Shown here one piece after another: positions 17,271 to 26,879 of a DNA stretch of 64,000 bases. Source of the DNA: Flavobacterium crocinum (lineage in GTDB: Bacteria > Bacteroidota > Bacteroidia > Flavobacteriales > Flavobacteriaceae). The notes beneath the pieces are model-generated. The model made no database searches. It had not been told where the DNA came from and saw nothing but the letters and a program-made list of their open reading frames with translations. The stretch covers positions 310,001 through 374,000 of the forward strand of contig NZ_CP029255.1 in assembly GCF_003122385.1 (NCBI RefSeq), read 5' to 3'. A program made the translations under genes and the position numbers. How positions within the stretch are numbered: position 1 is the first letter of the stretch; each line of letters begins with the position of its first letter.

Positions 17271-18262
17271 TTCTGCTTTGGCTTATTTAGAAGCAAACTC
17301 CACCAACCTACTGTTCTGCCTATTGCTTCTTTTAAAGATCCTTTTTTGTCTGTTTCGGTTAAAGTATTACTAAAGCGGATTACAATTAATAAAAGCGTAA
17401 TAGAATGCCATTTGAAAATATCGATCAAATTAGGTTTTTTGTTTTTGATTCTCCAAACGTACCAGCCATTTCTCACCACCATTTTTCCGTATCTAAAATA
17501 ATTTGGTCTTCCGTTGGGATCGTGAAAATGCTGTAATCTCGCATTGGTATTGATTACATTTTTTCCAAATTGTAAAGCTCTCAGGCTAAAATCGGCATCT
17601 TCGTATAAACCATAACCTTCAAAGAATTTTGAAAACTGAATTTCATCAAAAATATCTTTTCTAAACGCCATAGACATTCCGATTAGCAAGTCAACTTCAT
17701 AAATCTTTCCGGTTAAAGGAAATCCGCATGTTCTGCCATGCGAATAAGAAGGCATTTTTCCTGGTCCAAGATTAGAGGCAAGATTTAAATAGTTCCTTGC
17801 AACATTTCTTAAACCTTCTTTATAAAAATATCCTTCAAACAAATAAAACTTTTTCTTATTGTAGCTTTTATTTTTATCCTGAAGCTTCCATTTATTTTCA
17901 TTTACGGCAACTCCGCCTACGCCAATAATCTCAGTATTGCTTTCGAATGCTTTAATAATTTCTTCAAAATAATCTGACTCTAAAATTGTGTCATCGTCCA
18001 AAAAACAAACAATTTCTGTATGTGCATCAATTTTAGAAATTCCTATATTACGTTGTTTTGTTAACCCTCGCTCATCATCTGCTACTCGAAAATATTTAAC
18101 TTTTTCAAAATCATATTTCTTTATTATTTTTTCAGTCTTATCATTTGTTGAACCGTCAATAATTAAAATTTCATCTGGATAAATAGCCTGCAATTTAATT
18201 GAATGAAGTAATGCAAGTAAAGATTCGGCACGCATGTAGGTGCAAATTATTAAGGAAATCAT
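17267..18262 (-). CDS. Glycosyltransferase family 2 (GT-A)
   Basis: Inverting GT-A enzyme of 331 residues. SLIICTYMRAESLLALLHSI opens the nucleotide-binding fold, CFLDDDTILESDYF gives the metal-binding DDD near residue 90, and GYGLYEDADFSLRAL the acceptor/catalytic ED region near residue 218. A hydrophobic segment near residue 290 may tether it to the membrane. It overlaps both neighbours by four bases. Donor unknown. Confidence 0.88.
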   Translation of the reverse strand: MISLIICTYMRAESLLALLHSIKLQAIYPDEILIIDGSTNDKTEKIIKKYDFEKVKYFRVADDERGLTKQRNIGISKIDAHTEIVCFLDDDTILESDYFEEIIKAFESNTEIIGVGGVAVNENKWKLQDKNKSYNKKKFYLFEGYFYKEGLRNVARNYLNLASNLGPGKMPSYSHGRTCGFPLTGKIYEVDLLIGMSMAFRKDIFDEIQFSKFFEGYGLYEDADFSLRALQFGKNVINTNARLQHFHDPNGRPNYFRYGKMVVRNGWYVWRIKNKKPNLIDIFKWHSITLLLIVIRFSNTLTETDKKGSLKEAIGRTVGWWSLLLNKPKQK

Positions 18263-19806
18263 TCTTTTCTATTTAATTTATTGGCCCAATATAAGCTTCT
18301 ATCCCATTGCACTTTATAGTTATTATAATATTTTACAGGATTTTTAATTTTTTGAACTCTGTAGTATTTAAAAAACAGAGTCGTTTTATAACCTTTTAAT
18401 TGTGTTCTGGTTACATTTAAAAGATTATACAACATAACTGTTGGTGAAGGTTTTGGCTGAATTAAATCATTTGTCCAAGGCATAATATGTTTTTCTCTAA
18501 AGCCTCCAATTGGCGCTTTGAGATGAATTATTTCTGGTTGAGGAGAATGTATAACGTCAAATCCCAGATTTCTAATTTGCATTCCGTAGTCGCTATCTTC
18601 ACCATAACCAAACTCAAAACTTGTGTTATAATATAACGATTCTATATTTTTTGACTTTACAATACTGCAGCCAGAGCCAAAATTACCTGATTGAAATCTA
18701 CGCTTGATTTTTTTGCTTTCGTCGTAATCGGGTGCATAACATCCAAATGTTGCTTGTTCTATACCCTCTTTTTTTATTACTTCAAAACCTTCTTCTAAAA
18801 AGGCTTTATTTATTCGAATATCATCGTCAGCCATAAAAACCCATTCGCTGCTTATTTCTGCCAGTGCTAAATTTCTTGCATTGCAAGCTCCTGTCTGATG
18901 CGTAAAAATATGCTTAATACGAAATGGCCAATTATTACTTTTTATAAAATCAAGTTCAGAAACAGAATCCTTAAGCGGGTTTTGTTCTACAATTACTACA
19001 GTATTTGGTAAATAAGTCTGTAATGCTAAATCTGTTAAAAAATCATGAAGATATTTTTTACGCCCAATTGTCGGAATTATAACATCTATAGTACCTTCTT
19101 TTACAACTTTCTTTTTCGATTTAATTTCAATTTGTTCTAATACATTATCTTTCAGATGTCTCTTATTGTAAAAAAGCGTAAAAAAAAGAGGAAAAAGAGC
19201 AAACTTTCTTTCGTAAATAAATAAGTTTAAAAACAGCAAAAATATCCAACGTGTTTTATAATGTTGTTTCACAAATCTAAATAGAAGAAAATTATTCTTT
19301 TTAAATTTAGGGAAAATCAAATCAGGTCTTTTAATAAGCAATTTAGGCTCAGAATAACAGTATAAGCCCAATGGCATTGCTAATTTTAAGACCGAATTCA
19401 AAAAATAGCCAAAGTCTGAATCTTCAAAAACATGCTTTTTTAAAGCATTTAAAACCTCTGCGTGGATACCAACAACATGAGTACTCATCATCCAGGTTGG
19501 ATAGCTAACCTCTTTTTTTACATTTAAAAATAAACTGGAATCGACATAACCAATGGCTTCTGGCAAAAATGAATCTGCTGATAAATTATAAGAGGCTACT
19601 ATTCTTTTATGATGAAAAATTTCCTGAACTTTATTGGTATTCAAATTTGATTTCAAATCCTGATGACACAAGATTATAAGTTCCTCTGGATATTTTCCGG
19701 CAATGTCAAATAAGTTAGACGCTATACTTTTTTTGGAAAAAATAACAGTTTTCCCTTCAAAGTCAGTCTCAATAATTTTATTATTTTGATGATAAATAAT
19801 TATCAC
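18259..19806 (-). CDS. Two-part GT2 glycosyltransferase with degenerate N-terminal domain
   Basis: A 515-residue protein. The C-terminal half (from about 240) is an ordinary GT2 with DVIIPTIGRKKYLHDFL, the metal site MADDDIRI and GYGEDSDYGMQI. The N-terminal 180 residues look like a second GT-A-type domain without a DXD (ASYNLSADSFLPEAIGYVDS), joined by a hydrophobic stretch near 190-230 that could bind the membrane. The start is GTG, overlapping the upstream stop as GTGA, as do its neighbours with ATGA. The N-terminal half may be structural rather than catalytic. Confidence 0.82.
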   Translation of the reverse strand: MIIIYHQNNKIIETDFEGKTVIFSKKSIASNLFDIAGKYPEELIILCHQDLKSNLNTNKVQEIFHHKRIVASYNLSADSFLPEAIGYVDSSLFLNVKKEVSYPTWMMSTHVVGIHAEVLNALKKHVFEDSDFGYFLNSVLKLAMPLGLYCYSEPKLLIKRPDLIFPKFKKNNFLLFRFVKQHYKTRWIFLLFLNLFIYERKFALFPLFFTLFYNKRHLKDNVLEQIEIKSKKKVVKEGTIDVIIPTIGRKKYLHDFLTDLALQTYLPNTVVIVEQNPLKDSVSELDFIKSNNWPFRIKHIFTHQTGACNARNLALAEISSEWVFMADDDIRINKAFLEEGFEVIKKEGIEQATFGCYAPDYDESKKIKRRFQSGNFGSGCSIVKSKNIESLYYNTSFEFGYGEDSDYGMQIRNLGFDVIHSPQPEIIHLKAPIGGFREKHIMPWTNDLIQPKPSPTVMLYNLLNVTRTQLKGYKTTLFFKYYRVQKIKNPVKYYNNYKVQWDRSLYWANKLNRKE

Positions 19807-20969
19807 TTTTTTTGATTTAGAATATTCTGATAGAAGTTTATATTTTCCAGTACAAGCTTATTTATATCAAATTTTTCTTCAACATATTCGCGCGCAGATT
19901 TACCAATATTTTCGGCTAAGACGTTATTATCTAAAATCTGTTTAATTCTTTCCGCGTATAAGTCATGATTTGACGGATGCACCAAAAAACCGTTTTTTTT
20001 ATCTAAAATAAGTTCTTTCGACCATCCTATATCGCTATTAACAACCGATTTCTTCATTGCCATAGACTCTATAGTCACCATTCCCAGTGTTTCGGCAAAA
20101 GTTGGAAAAACACAAACATTTGCTTTTTTTATATAGTTTTGAATTTCATTGTACGGAATTCTTCCCAGATAGTTTACGTCTTTCAAATTATCTTTAGAGA
20201 ATAAAGTCTTCATTAATTCCCATGTCGATTTTGAACCTGTTTTTATATCAGACGAATCGCCTCCTATTAAAACTAGTTTAGCATTTGGAAAATCATTTTT
20301 AACTTTACTAAAAATTTCCGGTAATTCTAAAACTCCTTTTTTTCTAATTAAAGTACCTGCATACAGAATTAAATCTTTTTCAAATATTTCTGGTGTTTCG
20401 TTCTCAAAGTTCTTAAGATCTAAACCATAATGAATTGTTTTAATCTCTTTGTTTTTGATTTTAAAAAGTTTCTTTGAAACATCGCCTGCGAATTTTGTCG
20501 GAGCAATAAATGCTTCTGCCCCTTTAATCGCAAGGCTTTCAAACCAGAAATTTTTAAGCTTTTGTTTTCTATTATCTAAATAACAGAAATATGCATCACT
20601 TCCATGAAAACGAATTATTAAAGGAACCAAAAAATACATAAAAGCGGTAATGCCTGTCCAATCTGGAGCTTCAATAATATCAATCTTTTTATCGGCAATA
20701 ATCCCGTTAATAAACTTTTCTATTTTTTTTCTGTTAAAATAAAAATTAAAAAAATTGCCTTTTCTGTTTTCTAAACTATATAAAGTGACATTTTCTTCTT
20801 CAATTACAAAACTTTCTTTTTGCCCGTATACAAAAACAGAAACTTGCACATTTGATTTTCTCAGCTTTTCAACCAAAGTATAAACACTAGTACCTATTCC
20901 CCCATCATGCCCAAACGCTTTATGGGGATAATGAGATACTATATATCCAACGTGTAAGTTTGTATTCAT
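19803..20969 (-). CDS. Glycosyltransferase family 4 (GT-B)
   Basis: A 388-residue GT4. The N-terminal GHDGGIGTSVYTLVEKL loop is typical of the family's acceptor side. The donor domain starts at ILYAGTLIRKKGVLEL near residue 200 and has ETLGMVTIE, a clean EX7E, near residue 295. It overlaps the GT11 gene upstream and the two-part GT2 downstream by four bases each. Donor unknown. Confidence 0.89.
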   Translation of the reverse strand: MNTNLHVGYIVSHYPHKAFGHDGGIGTSVYTLVEKLRKSNVQVSVFVYGQKESFVIEEENVTLYSLENRKGNFFNFYFNRKKIEKFINGIIADKKIDIIEAPDWTGITAFMYFLVPLIIRFHGSDAYFCYLDNRKQKLKNFWFESLAIKGAEAFIAPTKFAGDVSKKLFKIKNKEIKTIHYGLDLKNFENETPEIFEKDLILYAGTLIRKKGVLELPEIFSKVKNDFPNAKLVLIGGDSSDIKTGSKSTWELMKTLFSKDNLKDVNYLGRIPYNEIQNYIKKANVCVFPTFAETLGMVTIESMAMKKSVVNSDIGWSKELILDKKNGFLVHPSNHDLYAERIKQILDNNVLAENIGKSAREYVEEKFDINKLVLENINFYQNILNQKK

Positions 20970-22279
20970 TTTCTCTTATTCAATATTTTCTTTATATTTC
21001 TCTTCAATTCATTTTCATTTCTTGTTAGAAATCTTTTAAAACTGAATTTATAGCCTCCTATATTCAGAAATCTACCTGCTGAAAAGTTTATTACAAGCTT
21101 ATTCTCATTTGCTTCTAAAGAAATATTTCGTTTTAAATAAATTTCTTTTTTATTATTCTCTCTTTTATCATTCTCTTTTGAAAACGTAAAAACTTTGGAA
21201 AAAAAACCAAAATCGTTTTGTCTTAAAAATTCCCGAAAATTTAACGCTTTGGATACTTTAAATGCTGTAATTACATTATTGATAACCAAATTTACATTTG
21301 ATTTTTCAAGTTTCAGCCAGGAAAAATAAATTAAAAAAGGAGGCATGAAATAATCCTTATTGATGGTATAAATATTGTGTTGAGATTCAGAGGTATTCTG
21401 GTTCAAAACAAATTCTGCATCAAAATAACTGGACAAGTATGTTTTTAATTCTTCTTGATTTTGACCACAATTTACAGAAAACAACAAATTCTTCAGTTTG
21501 ATTTTTTGATTCAAATGATTGTATTTTATCCATCTTTCAGGATAATAATCTTTATCATTGAGTTCTACACTCTTTTGTCCTTCGAAATTTTTGAATGGCC
21601 TCACAATTTTTGAATCGTGCTTTTCTCCAAGCCAGGCGCTCCACCAGGAAAAAGTAGAATTACCAATAACGAAATCATTACACATTGTTCCCAAACAAAG
21701 TTGTTCGACTTCATTTAGATCATCTCCAAAAAATGCATTCTCCAAGAATGAAAAATGATACTTGCAATATTTTATATCATCACTTAAAATAATTAGATTA
21801 CAAGAATCCCAATTTGGAAAAAACTCAGCTAAACTATTTAAATAGTAATTAATTGGAAGCTGAAAATAATCTTTGTGATCTACAAAATCGCCTCTCCTAA
21901 TAGAAATTAAAATGGTACGCTTTTTAAAAGCTCTATGATATAAATTGTTTATTTTTTCTTTTAAAGAATCTGAGAATTGAAAATAGTGTCTGGTTAAATC
22001 TTTATCAAAATATTTTTCTGTCTGAAGCCAGCCGTTTAAATCATAGTTTTCTGCTCCGAAATTCCAGTCATGAAAATGATACTCTTTTTCTAAAGTTTCT
22101 TGAAAAGAAGAAAAATCTAAAGACAAAAGAGGTAATTTATTCTTAAAATAGTCTTGATGTTTCCAAAGTAAAAAAGCAAAATCCTGATTATTTTTAGTAG
22201 CTAATCCAATGGTTGAAGCTATTTGAAAAAGCTGATTTCCTAAATTCCCTTTCTTCCCTATTTTACTAAATGTAATCAT
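20966..22279 (-). CDS. GT11 family alpha-1,2-fucosyltransferase-like protein with C-terminal extension
   Basis: GT11 enzymes transfer L-fucose from GDP-fucose to O-2 of an acceptor sugar. GNLGNQLFQIA at residues 11-21 (family GxLGNQMFQ), ISIRRGDF near 148 and IGNSTFSWWSAWLG near 206 are the GT11 hallmarks. The protein is 437 residues, about 150 more than usual. The extra C-terminal part has no motif I know and ends in a basic tail. GDP-L-fucose genes lie in the same cluster (52691-54789). Members can also use other GDP-sugars, so donor identity is likely but not proven. Confidence 0.87.
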   Translation of the reverse strand: MITFSKIGKKGNLGNQLFQIASTIGLATKNNQDFAFLLWKHQDYFKNKLPLLSLDFSSFQETLEKEYHFHDWNFGAENYDLNGWLQTEKYFDKDLTRHYFQFSDSLKEKINNLYHRAFKKRTILISIRRGDFVDHKDYFQLPINYYLNSLAEFFPNWDSCNLIILSDDIKYCKYHFSFLENAFFGDDLNEVEQLCLGTMCNDFVIGNSTFSWWSAWLGEKHDSKIVRPFKNFEGQKSVELNDKDYYPERWIKYNHLNQKIKLKNLLFSVNCGQNQEELKTYLSSYFDAEFVLNQNTSESQHNIYTINKDYFMPPFLIYFSWLKLEKSNVNLVINNVITAFKVSKALNFREFLRQNDFGFFSKVFTFSKENDKRENNKKEIYLKRNISLEANENKLVINFSAGRFLNIGGYKFSFKRFLTRNENELKRNIKKILNKRK

Positions 22280-22305
22280 CTTTAGAAATGTTCGAAAAAT
22301 CTTCT

Positions 22306-23187
22306 TTACTTATTAAAAAAATCTTTTAAAATTCTTGCTGTAAATATTTTTGCACCCGCATCTGTCATGTGCCCGCAGGAAGAAAAATACTTGTTTTCTA
22401 TCACTACATTTTCATAATTATAAATTTCCGGATAAGCTTTCTTTACTTTATCAAAATAATTCATACCCACAACATTCTCGCACATTGGCGTCATAACAGC
22501 AATAAAATTGATATTATTTTTTTTGCAGATACTTTTAATTTCTTCGTAATATTTATTATGAGGCAACGGATTTAAACTGACAATATTATTTTTCATATTG
22601 CCATTTTTATGCTTTTCTAACGGATAATAGCCCAAATTATCCAAGGCATTTGTTTTTTCTCCTTTTGTTATTTTGTAAATTTCTCTAAAGCCAATTTTAG
22701 AATCAAACTTTACATATCTGTAAAAAGGTATGTAATACAGCTCCTTAAAATTTTCTTCGGTGGCAAAATGATCTTTGATGACTTTAGAACAATGTATATA
22801 AGGCAAAAATTTTGCTGCAACTCCTTCAGATTCCTGATCGTTTGATAAATTCAAATCGGCTTCCAAAATGACGTTTTTGATTTCGTATTTTCTTTCTATC
22901 ATTAATTTCAACATTAGTGAAGCTTCAAACAAATGACCACCACTCATACCGTAATTGAAAGTTTTTAATCCTTTGTCTTCAAACATCTGCGCGACAAAAT
23001 GATTATTTGCCCTGGAAGAACCTAAAATAACAACATCATATTTTTGGGCTTGTGAATTTATAACTGTTTCAATCTTTCCCCGGTTTTTAGATTGCAGAAA
23101 AACATAAGTGTAAAAGCCATCTAAAAGAACCGCAATTAAAATTGTCAGAATAAAAACTTTAAATATGTAGAATAAAAACTTCTTCAT
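22306..23187 (-). CDS. SGNH-like acyl-transfer partner of the MBOAT protein
   Basis: A 293-residue protein with an N-terminal membrane anchor (about 5-27) and an SGNH-hydrolase-like body. Block I is VVILGSSRANNHF (Ser near 57-58), and the last block GHMTDAGAKIF near 272 provides the Asp/His pair. It starts on the last base of the MBOAT stop, the same pairing as AlgI with AlgJ/AlgX or DltB with DltD, in which the periplasmic SGNH protein places the acyl group on the glycan. The assignment rests on weak motifs plus the context. Confidence 0.74.
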   Translation of the reverse strand: MKKFLFYIFKVFILTILIAVLLDGFYTYVFLQSKNRGKIETVINSQAQKYDVVILGSSRANNHFVAQMFEDKGLKTFNYGMSGGHLFEASLMLKLMIERKYEIKNVILEADLNLSNDQESEGVAAKFLPYIHCSKVIKDHFATEENFKELYYIPFYRYVKFDSKIGFREIYKITKGEKTNALDNLGYYPLEKHKNGNMKNNIVSLNPLPHNKYYEEIKSICKKNNINFIAVMTPMCENVVGMNYFDKVKKAYPEIYNYENVVIENKYFSSCGHMTDAGAKIFTARILKDFFNK

Positions 23188-24620
23188 TAAAACTGGAAAT
23201 AAATAAATTCTTTATAGTCTGAATATGTTCCAAAAGCAATAATTGCTAAAATTGCCAAAACCATTTTTAGCATACTTCTTTTTCCTGAAATTGGTTCTAC
23301 TTTGGTTTTATTATTCCATTCTACCAAAACAAATACACCAACCATTAATAATAATTCGTAATTGTACCTTTCGTTATCCAGATATTGAAAAGCAAAATCT
23401 TTATTGGTAACTATTCTTTTTAAATATAAAACAGCATCTGTAATTGTTTTGGCTCTAAAAAATATCCATGCGACACAAGTCAATAAAAAGGTAGTCAGAA
23501 TACTAAAAAGTACCTTAACAGAATCCAAATTCCATTTTAAAACAATCGAATCTATATTGTTTCTATTACTATTGGAAAGTAATAATGGAAGAAAATAAAT
23601 TGCATTGATAAATCCCCAAACAATATAGGTCCAATTGGCACCGTGCCAAAATCCACTGACAATAAAAATGATAAAAGTGTTTCTAATTTTCATCAAAAGT
23701 CCGCCTTTACTTCCTCCAAGAGGAATATATAAATAATCGCGAAACCAAGACGACAATGAAATATGCCAACGACGCCAAAACTCTGCAATATCTCTTGAGA
23801 AATAAGGGTAATTGAAATTTCTCAATAAGTCTAAACCAAACAATTTTGAAACTCCCAATGCAATATCTGAATATCCGGAAAAATCTCCATAAATCTGAAA
23901 TGCAAAATAAACAGCACCCAAAATCAATGAAAATGAGTTCATCGAAGTATAATGATCAAAAATCGCATTTGCATACACAGCGCAAGTATCAGCAATAACT
24001 ATTTTTTTAACTAAACCCCAAACTATTTGGTAAACTCCCTCTTTAGCCTTTTCAAAATCAAATTCACGTTTTTCTTTTAGTTCTGGTAATAAATGCGTTG
24101 CTCTTTCTATCGGTCCAGCAACTAAAAGCGGAAAGTAGCTTACAAATAAAGAATAATCGATAAAATTATATTCAGCTTTTATTCTTTTGTAATAGATATC
24201 AATAACGTATGATAATCCGTGAAAAGTATAGAATGATATACCAACTGGTAAAATAACATTTAATAAAAATGGGCTGACTTTTAATCCAAAAGAATTGAAT
24301 AATTCTGCAAAAGATGAAGCAAAGAAATTATAGTATTTAAAGATTCCTAAAAATCCTAAATTGACAATAATACTAAGCCAGAACCAGAATTTTCGATTCT
24401 TATCTGAATTGCTTTTTTCGATCTGAATTCCGGTAAAATAATCCAGAAATGTAGAGAAAACTAATAAAAATAAAAATCTCCAATCCCAGCAAGAATAGAA
24501 ATAATAGCTCGCAACAATCAATAATGCATTTTGTGTACTTTTGGTTTTATTGAATACAAACCAATACAGAAAAAAAACGATTGGTAAAAAAACGGCAAAA
24601 GCCAAAGAGTTGAAAAACAT
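23187..24620 (-). CDS. MBOAT O-acyltransferase (AlgI family)
   Basis: Membrane-bound O-acyltransferase of 477 residues with about ten spans, which passes acetyl groups from the cytoplasm to exported polysaccharide. WRRWHISLSSWFRDYLYIPLGGS at about 282-304 and the invariant histidine in FWHGANW (H326) are diagnostic. The N-terminus MFFNSLAFAVFLPIVFFLYW is the standard opening, and a decayed copy of it exists at 58365-58478. It is coupled to the SGNH-like gene downstream. Confidence 0.95.
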   Translation of the reverse strand: MFFNSLAFAVFLPIVFFLYWFVFNKTKSTQNALLIVASYYFYSCWDWRFLFLLVFSTFLDYFTGIQIEKSNSDKNRKFWFWLSIIVNLGFLGIFKYYNFFASSFAELFNSFGLKVSPFLLNVILPVGISFYTFHGLSYVIDIYYKRIKAEYNFIDYSLFVSYFPLLVAGPIERATHLLPELKEKREFDFEKAKEGVYQIVWGLVKKIVIADTCAVYANAIFDHYTSMNSFSLILGAVYFAFQIYGDFSGYSDIALGVSKLFGLDLLRNFNYPYFSRDIAEFWRRWHISLSSWFRDYLYIPLGGSKGGLLMKIRNTFIIFIVSGFWHGANWTYIVWGFINAIYFLPLLLSNSNRNNIDSIVLKWNLDSVKVLFSILTTFLLTCVAWIFFRAKTITDAVLYLKRIVTNKDFAFQYLDNERYNYELLLMVGVFVLVEWNNKTKVEPISGKRSMLKMVLAILAIIAFGTYSDYKEFIYFQF

Positions 24621-24626
24621 TTTTTT

Positions 24627-26024
24627 TTACTTTTTTAAAATCTTGTTTAAGCTATTCCAAATATTCTCTGATGCCTGAGTAGGATTTGGTCCTACGATCG
24701 TTTCGAACCATTTTTTACTTTCTTTTACACTTGAAATTTTTCCATCAATTATGTCCTTTACAATAGAAGTCAAATCTTCTTTTTTTCTAACCCATAATGC
24801 GGCTTCTTCAGAAGGTTTTGATCTAAAATGAATATACTTATAATTTTGTCCAATATCTCTAATTCCTTTTTTCAGCTGAGGCTGCTCGTAATCAAAAAAG
24901 AGACATGATTTATCATGTGCCGAAAAATCGAAAATCATTGAAGAGGCGATATTTCCAACAAATTCTGTGTATTCGCAAATATTAGTTTGTAAAGCGAAAT
25001 CTTCTTTTGTTGGCATAATTTCATCCCAACTTTGACCAACCGGACTCCAAAGTGGGTCTATATTAACAATAACATCCTGATATTTTTTTAAAACCTCATC
25101 ATAACGATTGGTAAAATCTACCGGACATTTTCTGTAAATAATCCCTAAAGAATAACCCTCTTTATTTAGTTCTCTGACAGATAATGCCAGGTCTTCCAGA
25201 TAATATTGATCTAAAGGAGAAGTCACAATATCATCTCCGGAATAACAGATGTATTTTTTGTCAAGATCCAGATTATGTGATTTATAGAATTCTTCTTTCG
25301 ATTGTAGAAGCGTTTTATCAAAATGACTTTCAAACTGAGGAGTTCCTGTTACAAAAATCTGATTTTCACTTACGTATGGACAGTACATTAAAACCTCTTT
25401 TTTCATGTGTTCACTCCACACGAAATAATAATCGGTTTCTACCAAAGTTGTTGCTTTTGGAAGATTATCCCAGGAGAAAATAAAAGTACCTGTTGGAATT
25501 CCTAAATCCTGTGCTGCCAAAATAGATGCAATTGCCTGTGTCGGACGCTGATTGGTGCAAAAAACAAAGTCCGGTTTGTGTTCTTCCAGCTGTTTTCTGC
25601 TTTCCTTATATTTAGCAGTAGTTCTTTCTCCTTTTTTAATTTGTTTTCTAACAAATCTTATTCCTCTTTCGTTTGAACCAAAAGTTGTCAGTGCATCTAC
25701 CATTAAGCTTTTAACTAAATTAGCTAAGCCTTTATAAGATTGAGGAAAATTATATGTATTGTAAACTACTTCACTAAATTTTTTATCAAAAAAATTTAAT
25801 TCCATTCTTTTTCTGGAACGGCTATAAACGGTTGTTAGCGGATGTAATGATTTATCGCTAATTTTCAACTCCTTAAATCCCAATTTTTCGGTAATCGAAA
25901 ACGGAGTATTATTCCAGTACGTTATATCAAAATCATTTTTTTCTCCAATGCTTTTAAAAGAAGTCAAAGCAAAATTTCGGAGTCCAACGCCGTCTGGTAA
26001 AAAGATGAATATATTTTTTTTCAT
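24627..26024 (-). CDS. Putative GT-B surface-carbohydrate biosynthesis protein
   Basis: A 465-residue soluble protein with a two-domain GT-B look: an N-terminal half with KPDFVFCTNQRPTQA, then TFIFSWDNLPKATTLV, a hinge at IFVGTPQFES-like IFVTGTPQFE near 240, and a C-terminal half with SSMIFDFSAHDKSCLFF near 370. The latter resembles the nucleotide-binding C-terminal region of capsule glycosyl- and glycerophosphotransferases. No EX7E motif is seen. It sits immediately downstream of the nonulosonate and pyruvyltransferase genes, so it is a candidate for transferring the CMP-sugar. That is inference from position. Confidence 0.55.
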   Translation of the reverse strand: MKKNIFIFLPDGVGLRNFALTSFKSIGEKNDFDITYWNNTPFSITEKLGFKELKISDKSLHPLTTVYSRSRKRMELNFFDKKFSEVVYNTYNFPQSYKGLANLVKSLMVDALTTFGSNERGIRFVRKQIKKGERTTAKYKESRKQLEEHKPDFVFCTNQRPTQAIASILAAQDLGIPTGTFIFSWDNLPKATTLVETDYYFVWSEHMKKEVLMYCPYVSENQIFVTGTPQFESHFDKTLLQSKEEFYKSHNLDLDKKYICYSGDDIVTSPLDQYYLEDLALSVRELNKEGYSLGIIYRKCPVDFTNRYDEVLKKYQDVIVNIDPLWSPVGQSWDEIMPTKEDFALQTNICEYTEFVGNIASSMIFDFSAHDKSCLFFDYEQPQLKKGIRDIGQNYKYIHFRSKPSEEAALWVRKKEDLTSIVKDIIDGKISSVKESKKWFETIVGPNPTQASENIWNSLNKILKK

Positions 26025-26053
26025 TTAAATAAAAGCTAAGATTTTAGAAATTA

Positions 26054-26875
26054 TCAGTTTTTAAATGGACAAACTTCCATAAGTCCGTCACATAATTTCT
26101 CTATAATTTCTCTTTTAGGAAGATTTGGGAGTTCCTGAAATAGTTTTTCTAGTTCAGCATTCGAATATTTTTCAAGTCTAATTTCCGGTTTAACAAATGG
26201 CAATTGAACAGATTCAAAATAATCCTGATATTTTATACCATCTCCGAATACTTTATCTGAAAATTTCTGCCAAACTGCCGGAATATTGTAAGCGTGAGCC
26301 ACTATCAATCCGTGAAGTGAAGACGAAACAATTTTTTCGCATTCCAAAAACTCAATTGTTTTGGCTTCGACATTGTTTGTCATCATGTCAATAAGTAATA
26401 TTTCCGGATTGTCTTCAAACCAATTTTGAACTAAACTAAAGTCACTATAATGAGGTATAAAACCAAACTTGTATTTTTTTTCTACTTTCGGATTAAAGTA
26501 TCTTGGTAACAGTAATGCCGGATCACCGTAAATTTCAGGAACTTCGTAAGAAAGATCCAAAAGAAATTTCCTTGTTTGCGGACCTCGAACGGCTAAAAAA
26601 ACAGCATTTTTTATTGTAGTATTTCGATCAATAATTCCGCTTCCCCAAACAATACATTTCTGATTTATATTTGCCATAATACTCCCTACTGTCACATAAA
26701 TTGGCTTTACATAATCCAGAACTGAAAACTTTTTTGGCCATGCAAAAATAACCTTTTTGGAAGAGATTTTTTCTACGAGATATTTTCCAAGAAGATCGCC
26801 GTAATTTTCTCTATTTTTCTTTTGAATGATTTTTTCATTCCACCAAAAAAGTCTAATTGTCTTTGACAAAAACAT
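26054..26875 (-). CDS. Polysaccharide pyruvyltransferase family protein
   Basis: A 273-residue protein in the PS_pyruv_trans family, which adds pyruvate ketals from PEP to glycans but also includes members of other function. Visible family blocks are ENYGDLLGKYLVEKI near 20, CIVWGSGIIDR near 74, VRGPQTRKFL near 95, YGDPALLLPRYF near 112 and SSSLHGLIVAHAYNIP near 193, the conserved SLHG. It is four bases downstream of the NeuB-type gene. The actual chemistry is not settled by sequence. Confidence 0.82.
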   Translation of the reverse strand: MFLSKTIRLFWWNEKIIQKKNRENYGDLLGKYLVEKISSKKVIFAWPKKFSVLDYVKPIYVTVGSIMANINQKCIVWGSGIIDRNTTIKNAVFLAVRGPQTRKFLLDLSYEVPEIYGDPALLLPRYFNPKVEKKYKFGFIPHYSDFSLVQNWFEDNPEILLIDMMTNNVEAKTIEFLECEKIVSSSLHGLIVAHAYNIPAVWQKFSDKVFGDGIKYQDYFESVQLPFVKPEIRLEKYSNAELEKLFQELPNLPKREIIEKLCDGLMEVCPFKN

Positions 26876-26879
26876 ACTA

